NCBI GenBank assembly: GCA_913040905.1
Contig: CAJWIC010000100.1
Coordinates: 1 to 5,544 of the forward strand
Direction: 5' to 3'
Length of the DNA: 5,544 nt
From: an uncultured Synechococcus sp.
GTDB taxonomy: Bacteria; Cyanobacteriota; Cyanobacteriia; PCC-6307; Cyanobiaceae
Shown: positions 1 to 5,544 of the stretch, one piece after another
How positions within the stretch are numbered: position 1 is the stretch's first letter
How the letters are laid out: each line of letters begins with the position of its first letter
The notes under the pieces: generated by a model
What the model saw: the letters and a program-made list of their open reading frames with translations, nothing else
The model's database searches: none
What the model was told of the DNA's origin: nothing
Position numbers and translations under genes: made by a program

Positions 1-3
1 GGC

Positions 4-33
4 CCTCAGACGTCTGCTGAACCTGAGCTGAGG
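4..33. repeat. Inverted repeat just downstream of csoS1D stop
   Basis: CCTCAG (4-9) and CTGAGG (28-33) form a 6-bp stem around an 18-base loop, directly beyond the csoS1D stop. A perfect palindrome CAGACGTCTG overlaps at 7-16. No T-tract is visible before the window ends, so calling it a terminator is not justified. It might be an intercistronic hairpin ahead of the next gene on the minus strand. Confidence 0.25.
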
Positions 34-34
34 A

Positions 35-820
35 TCAGCGGAACGTGGAGCGTCGGTTGACGGTTTCGATGGCCCGCATGGCCGCTGCAGCCGCCTCCTC
101 CACATCACCCTCCCGTCCCGCCAGGGTGAGACGTCCGAAGGCGCCGACGGCTTTCACATCCACCAAGGTGATATTGGAGGCTTTCTCCGCCTCATTCGCT
201 GCAATCAGCACATAGCCCGCTGGCTCTGTCTCGAGGATGAACATGCTCATCCCGGCCTCGATCATCGATCCGCGGCGATTCTGACGGTTGATCAATACGG
301 CATGGTCCGGCGTGATCGCCCGGATCACCTCTGTCCAACTCACTTCGGCGGGGGAACGCTGCTCGATCGTGCTGCCGATGGCTTCAAGCACCACATCACC
401 GGAGTGGAGCACTGTGCTCTGGTCCCGGTGGTACAGCGCCATCGATCCAAAGGCGCGTTCCACCACCATCTGACCAAGGCGCACATCGCTTGCCTTGAGG
501 GCAATGTCCGTCACCCGATGGACAGCCATGCCGGGCGACACCTCCATCCAAAGGCAGGCATCACCCGGAATCGGCAGAAAGCCCTGACTCACGGAACCCA
601 TGTAGGCCGCCAGCTGAGGCTGCAACGAGTCGATGAAGACATGGGTGCGCAGCTCGATCGACTGCACATGGCTGTTCTGGCGCTGCAACCTGGGGGATTC
701 CGAATCCGTGGTCACAACACAACTCGCGCCCCCCTGGGGAGGCATCACCTCAGTGCCGGTCACGAGAGCGCTTCCACCGCGCCGCCGCTCCCGGGCCTCG
801 AAGCTGGCGAAACGGGTCAT
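35..820 (-). CDS. csoS1D: CsoS1D, tandem-BMC (BMC-T) alpha-carboxysome shell protein
   Basis: This 261-residue protein is a minor shell component of the alpha-carboxysome. In the family, three chains form a pseudohexamer, two trimers stack face to face, and a gated central pore is thought to admit larger metabolites such as RuBP. Two BMC domains are visible, at about residues 54-155 and 160-258. The second has the typical pattern of [41 protein letters not shown] and a C-terminal [12 protein letters not shown] helix. The pore-gate Glu-Arg pair is E121-R122, one residue off the E120/R121 numbering I recall for the Prochlorococcus MED4 protein. That agreement supports the start at 820, although no Shine-Dalgarno sequence precedes it. 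Residues 1-52 are a basic, Ser/Gly/Thr-rich, probably disordered tail containing VTGTEV and a Cys. The gene is divergent from the small ORF and chl genes. The rest of the cso operon is expected beyond the left edge, which is inference. Confidence 0.96.
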   Translation of the reverse strand: MTRFASFEARERRRGGSALVTGTEVMPPQGGASCVVTTDSESPRLQRQNSHVQSIELRTHVFIDSLQPQLAAYMGSVSQGFLPIPGDACLWMEVSPGMAVHRVTDIALKASDVRLGQMVVERAFGSMALYHRDQSTVLHSGDVVLEAIGSTIEQRSPAEVSWTEVIRAITPDHAVLINRQNRRGSMIEAGMSMFILETEPAGYVLIAANEAEKASNITLVDVKAVGAFGRLTLAGREGDVEEAAAAAMRAIETVNRRSTFR

Positions 821-925
821 GGCGGGGAGTGTACCGGATGAATTTGATCTTCATTGCCGTGATCACAGGCGTGGGAAGCGGTCTTGCGTGGCGAAGCGCA
901 GCCGATACCGTCCGTTCATCAACAC

Positions 926-930
926 TGAGG
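926..930 (+). promoter_or_regulatory. Ribosome binding site favouring the 940 start
   Basis: TGAGG lies nine bases before ATG 940 and supports that start for the small unknown protein. A competing GGGGAG at 824-829 sits eight bases before ATG 838 in the same frame, so the choice is not certain. Transcription from between 838 and 940 would settle it in favour of 940. Confidence 0.4.
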
Positions 931-939
931 ACCCCGGTG

Positions 940-1317
940 ATGAGCGAGCAATCCCCCGTCAGTACCGTTGAACTGAACACCGACCAGGCCCTGGGCATGG
1001 TCAGCTTCGGCCTGATGCAGCGGTTGGCCAAGGATGGACAGGTGGAGCTGCCCTGGCTGGAGACCGCCGTGGACAGCGATGTTGAACGGGCACGGCAGCT
1101 GCGTCAGCGCCTGGAACTCACCGCCCTGGCCATCAATACAGGAGCACCTCTCACCACAGCTGAGGTGACGCTGCTGCTGGGGGCCCGTCCCGGCAGCGAG
1201 CAGGTCGAACGCGGCGGACTGGTGGCGCGCCGCGTCAGCAGAAACGTCTGGCGGCTCAGCAAGCTGGAACAGAGCGATCGTTCCGACCGTTACGACGGTT
1301 TCCGCCGTCGCCTCTGA
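940..1317 (+). CDS. Conserved-looking small protein of unknown function, possible winged-helix C-terminal half
   Basis: I do not recognise this 125-residue protein as a named family. Starting at ATG 940 it reads MSEQSPVSTVELNTDQALGM. It has an amphipathic helical N-terminal half (about 15-70, with the charged run DVERARQLRQRLEL) and a C-terminal half (about 70-112). The latter, LTTAEVTLLLGARPG then GGLVARRVSRNVWRL, could fold as a helix-turn-helix followed by a beta wing. That is a pattern judgement only. The tail is basic and rich in Arg/Asp/Ser. No signal peptide or membrane segment is present with this start. TGAGG at 926-930 is a fair ribosome binding site nine bases before 940. In-frame alternatives are ATG 838 and GTG 829, which would add a hydrophobic N-terminus but leave only 8-17 bases to the divergent csoS1D start. 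It lies 80 bases before chlN on the same strand, so co-transcription is plausible. I recall a short hypothetical gene at this spot in other picocyanobacteria. Confidence 0.78.
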   Translation: MSEQSPVSTVELNTDQALGMVSFGLMQRLAKDGQVELPWLETAVDSDVERARQLRQRLELTALAINTGAPLTTAEVTLLLGARPGSEQVERGGLVARRVSRNVWRLSKLEQSDRSDRYDGFRRRL

Positions 1318-1379
1318 TCCCGAAGAGTTTCAGCGACTGCGTGTCACTCATCGGCAGCAGCGGTCAGGTTGTGGGCTGA

Positions 1380-2666
<1,287 letters not shown>

Positions 2667-2670
2667 CGCC

Positions 2671-4245
2671 ATGGACCTGACCCTCTGGACCTACGAAGGA
2701 CCGCCCCACGTCGGCGCCATGCGCATCGCCGCCTCGATGGAGGGGGTGCACTACGTGCTGCATGCGCCGCAGGGAGACACCTACGCCGACCTGCTGTTCA
2801 CCATGATCGAGCGACGCGGTCAGCGCCCACCGGTGACCTACACCACCTTCCAGGCCCGGGACCTGGGCGGCGACACGGCCGAACTGGTGAAGCGCCACGT
2901 CCGGGAAGCCGTGGACCGCTTCCAACCCGATGCGCTGCTGGTGGGGGAGAGCTGCACGGCTGAACTGATCCAGGATCAACCCGGCGCCCTGGCGCAAGGC
3001 ATGGGACTGACCATGCCGGTGGTGAGCCTTGAGCTGCCGGCTTACAGCAAAAAGGAGAACTGGGGGGCTGCGGAGACCTTTTATCAATTGGTGCGCAACC
3101 TGCTCAAAGGGCAGGCGCCTGCCAACTGCCAGCACGACCCCAAGGCCTGGCAACAACAGGGGCGCCGGCCGCGGGTGAACCTGCTGGGCCCGTCCCTGCT
3201 CGGATTCCGCTGCCGCGATGACGTGCTGGAAGTGCAGACGCTGCTCACCATGCACGGCATCGATGTGGCGGTGGTCGCCCCCCTCGGTGCGGGGGTCGAC
3301 GATCTCCAACGCATCCCCGATGCCGACCTCAACATCTGCCTCTATCCGGAGGTGGCGGAGTCCACCTGCAGCTGGCTGGAACGCAACTTCGGCATGCCCT
3401 TCAGCCGCACGGTGCCGATCGGCGTCGGCGCCACCCACGACTTCCTCATTGAGGTGCACACCGCCCTTGGACTGGAACCGCCATCTCCGGAGGAGGGTTA
3501 TCGCCGCTCTCGCCTGCCCTGGTACTCGGAGTCGGTGGACTCCACCTATCTCACCGGTAAGCGGGTGTTCATCTTTGGCGATGGCAGCCATGCCATGGCT
3601 GCCGCCCGCATCTGCTCGGAGGAACTGGGCTTTCAAGTGGTGGGGCTGGGCACCTACAGCCGTGAAATGGCACGCCCCATCAGGGCCGCCGCCAAGGCCC
3701 TTGGATTGGAGGCCCTTATCTGTGACGACTATCTGGCCGTTGAAGCCGCCATGGCCGAGGCCGCTCCGGAGCTGGTGCTGGGCACCCAGATGGAACGTCA
3801 CAGCGCCAAGCGCCTCGGAATTCCCTGCGCGGTGATCAGCACGCCCATGCATGTTCAGGACGTGCCGGCACGGATGAGTCCTCAGATGGGTTGGGAAGGG
3901 GCCAATGTGATCTTCGACAGCTGGGTCCACCCGCTGATGATGGGTCTGGAGGAACACCTGATCGGCATGTTCCGCCACGACTTTGAATTCGTGGATGGTC
4001 ACCAGAGCCATCTGGGCCATGCCGGGGGATCGGGAGCCTCCCAGCACAGTGACTTGAGCGACGTCCCTGAGGTTGGTGAGGACGACGTGGTGTGGACCGC
4101 TGATGGAGAAGCGGAACTGAAGAAAATTCCGTTTTTCGTGCGCGGAAAAGTTCGCCGCAACGCTGAGGCTTATGCCAGACAGGTGGGCTGCCGGGAAATC
4201 AGCAGCGAAACGCTCTATGACGCAAAAGCTCACTACAAAGCATGA
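2671..4245 (+). CDS. chlB: Light-independent protochlorophyllide reductase (DPOR) subunit B
   Basis: This 524-residue protein is the second subunit of the DPOR catalytic tetramer. D36 (HAPQGD) is the unusual aspartate ligand completing the [4Fe-4S] cluster held by three ChlN cysteines. D290 ([13 protein letters not shown]) matches the catalytic proton-donor aspartate, and G425-L426 (MMGLEEHL) matches the substrate-binding pair as numbered in this family. The nitrogenase-like core spans about 1-440. A hydrophilic His/Ser/Gly linker follows (about 441-470). The C-terminal small domain (about 472-524, [19 protein letters not shown] ... [10 protein letters not shown]) matches the protochlorophyllide-reductase C-terminal domain. 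The start at 2671 gives [18 protein letters not shown], the same N-terminus as BchB. No Shine-Dalgarno is seen, fitting coupling to chlN four bases upstream. The sequence is purple-bacterial-like ([27 protein letters not shown]). A long open frame on the opposite strand here is a codon-bias shadow. Confidence 0.98.
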   Translation: MDLTLWTYEGPPHVGAMRIAASMEGVHYVLHAPQGDTYADLLFTMIERRGQRPPVTYTTFQARDLGGDTAELVKRHVREAVDRFQPDALLVGESCTAELIQDQPGALAQGMGLTMPVVSLELPAYSKKENWGAAETFYQLVRNLLKGQAPANCQHDPKAWQQQGRRPRVNLLGPSLLGFRCRDDVLEVQTLLTMHGIDVAVVAPLGAGVDDLQRIPDADLNICLYPEVAESTCSWLERNFGMPFSRTVPIGVGATHDFLIEVHTALGLEPPSPEEGYRRSRLPWYSESVDSTYLTGKRVFIFGDGSHAMAAARICSEELGFQVVGLGTYSREMARPIRAAAKALGLEALICDDYLAVEAAMAEAAPELVLGTQMERHSAKRLGIPCAVISTPMHVQDVPARMSPQMGWEGANVIFDSWVHPLMMGLEEHLIGMFRHDFEFVDGHQSHLGHAGGSGASQHSDLSDVPEVGEDDVVWTADGEAELKKIPFFVRGKVRRNAEAYARQVGCREISSETLYDAKAHYKA

Positions 4246-4347
4246 GCAAATTCACTCAATTCTTTTCAGCTGACCGGCAGAAATTCTGAAGCCGAGCCAT
4301 CCATTGGCAGTCAGATCTTTCATTTCTTGGTGAAACACAGCCAGCCC

Positions 4348-4361
4348 ACATCGACTGATGT
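4348..4361. repeat. Hyphenated inverted repeat upstream of chlL
   Basis: ACATC gact GATGT is a perfect 5-bp dyad with a 4-base spacer, 35 bases before the chlL start. It could be an operator half-site pair or a small mRNA hairpin in the chlL leader. Five-base dyads occur often by chance. It does not match the NtcA consensus (GTA-N8-TAC). Confidence 0.3.
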
Positions 4362-4384
4362 TGAATGAACCTGTCTCCTCTTGT

Positions 4385-4389
4385 GAAGG
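4385..4389 (+). promoter_or_regulatory. Ribosome binding site of chlL
   Basis: GAAGG lies seven bases before ATG 4397. It is the clearest Shine-Dalgarno in the window, contrasting with chlN and chlB, which have none. It suggests that chlL is initiated independently and perhaps more strongly. That fits a reductase component used as a transient partner of the tetramer, which is inference. Confidence 0.6.
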
Positions 4390-4396
4390 TCGCTGA

Positions 4397-5544
<1,148 letters not shown>

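Larger units (their letters stand above)
4246..4396. other. chlB-chlL intergenic region, lower GC, possible chlL leader or promoter
   Basis: These 151 bases are about 47% GC by hand count, clearly below the flanking genes. The gap contrasts with the 4-base chlN-chlB spacing and suggests that chlL has its own leader or promoter. I find no convincing -35/-10 pair. The stretch holds a hyphenated dyad at 4348-4361, a good ribosome binding site at 4385-4389, and three very short open frames (4242-4289, 4358-4396, 4365-4400), the last two ending at the chlL start codon. No T-tract hairpin resembling a chlB terminator is visible. Confidence 0.5.

Noticed and set aside
828..856. TACACT (828-833, minus strand) as a -10 element for csoS1D
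   Set aside because: No acceptable -35 lies 16-18 bases upstream, and transcription would start almost at the ATG.
288..971. Plus-strand open frames opposite csoS1D
   Set aside because: csoS1D is clearly the real gene, with two BMC domains and the E-R pore pair. The plus-strand frames are shadows.
3218..3835. Second plus-strand frame inside chlB
   Set aside because: Its Trp/Pro/Ser/Arg-rich translation reflects an out-of-frame reading of chlB with no recognisable features.

Overview
This is a GC-rich window from a marine picocyanobacterium, most likely a marine Synechococcus or Cyanobium-type alpha-cyanobacterium. A high-GC (low-light) Prochlorococcus relative is possible but less likely. 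The assignment rests on three things: csoS1D marks an alpha-carboxysome host, the DPOR genes lie beside it, and a cyanobacterial light-dependent POR follows them. This gene neighbourhood is, as I recall it, typical of marine Synechococcus/Prochlorococcus. No mobile element, RNA gene or CRISPR array is visible.

Layout. On the minus strand at 35-820 is csoS1D, the tandem-BMC carboxysome shell protein. Transcribed away from it are a small unrecognised protein (940-1317, +) and the three subunits of dark-operative protochlorophyllide oxidoreductase (DPOR): chlN (1398-2666), chlB (2671-4245) and chlL (4397-5287). chlN and chlB are separated by only 4 bases. chlB and chlL are separated by 151 bases of lower GC (about 47% by hand count). 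At the right edge, the 3' end of por (light-dependent protochlorophyllide oxidoreductase) lies on the minus strand (5288-5544, truncated by the window). Its stop codon directly abuts that of chlL.

How the genes work together. ChlL is the ATP-dependent electron donor and ChlN/ChlB form the catalytic tetramer. Together they reduce the C17=C18 bond of protochlorophyllide without light. Por does the same reaction with NADPH and light, so the dark and light enzymes for one step lie tail to tail. CsoS1D belongs to CO2 fixation. Its neighbourhood with DPOR joins carboxysome and chlorophyll genes, and the small unknown protein sits between them.

Most interesting points. (1) All three DPOR subunits look like purple-bacterial BchN/BchB/BchL rather than typical cyanobacterial ChlN/ChlB/ChlL. 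ChlL also carries the BchL-type N-terminal tail that is regulatory in Rhodobacter. (2) The disordered N-terminus of CsoS1D contains a VTGTE...C..VT pattern resembling the shell-binding repeats of the carboxysome scaffold CsoS2. (3) The small protein between the loci may have a winged-helix-like C-terminal half. I see no wholly new system here. The novelty lies in these details.
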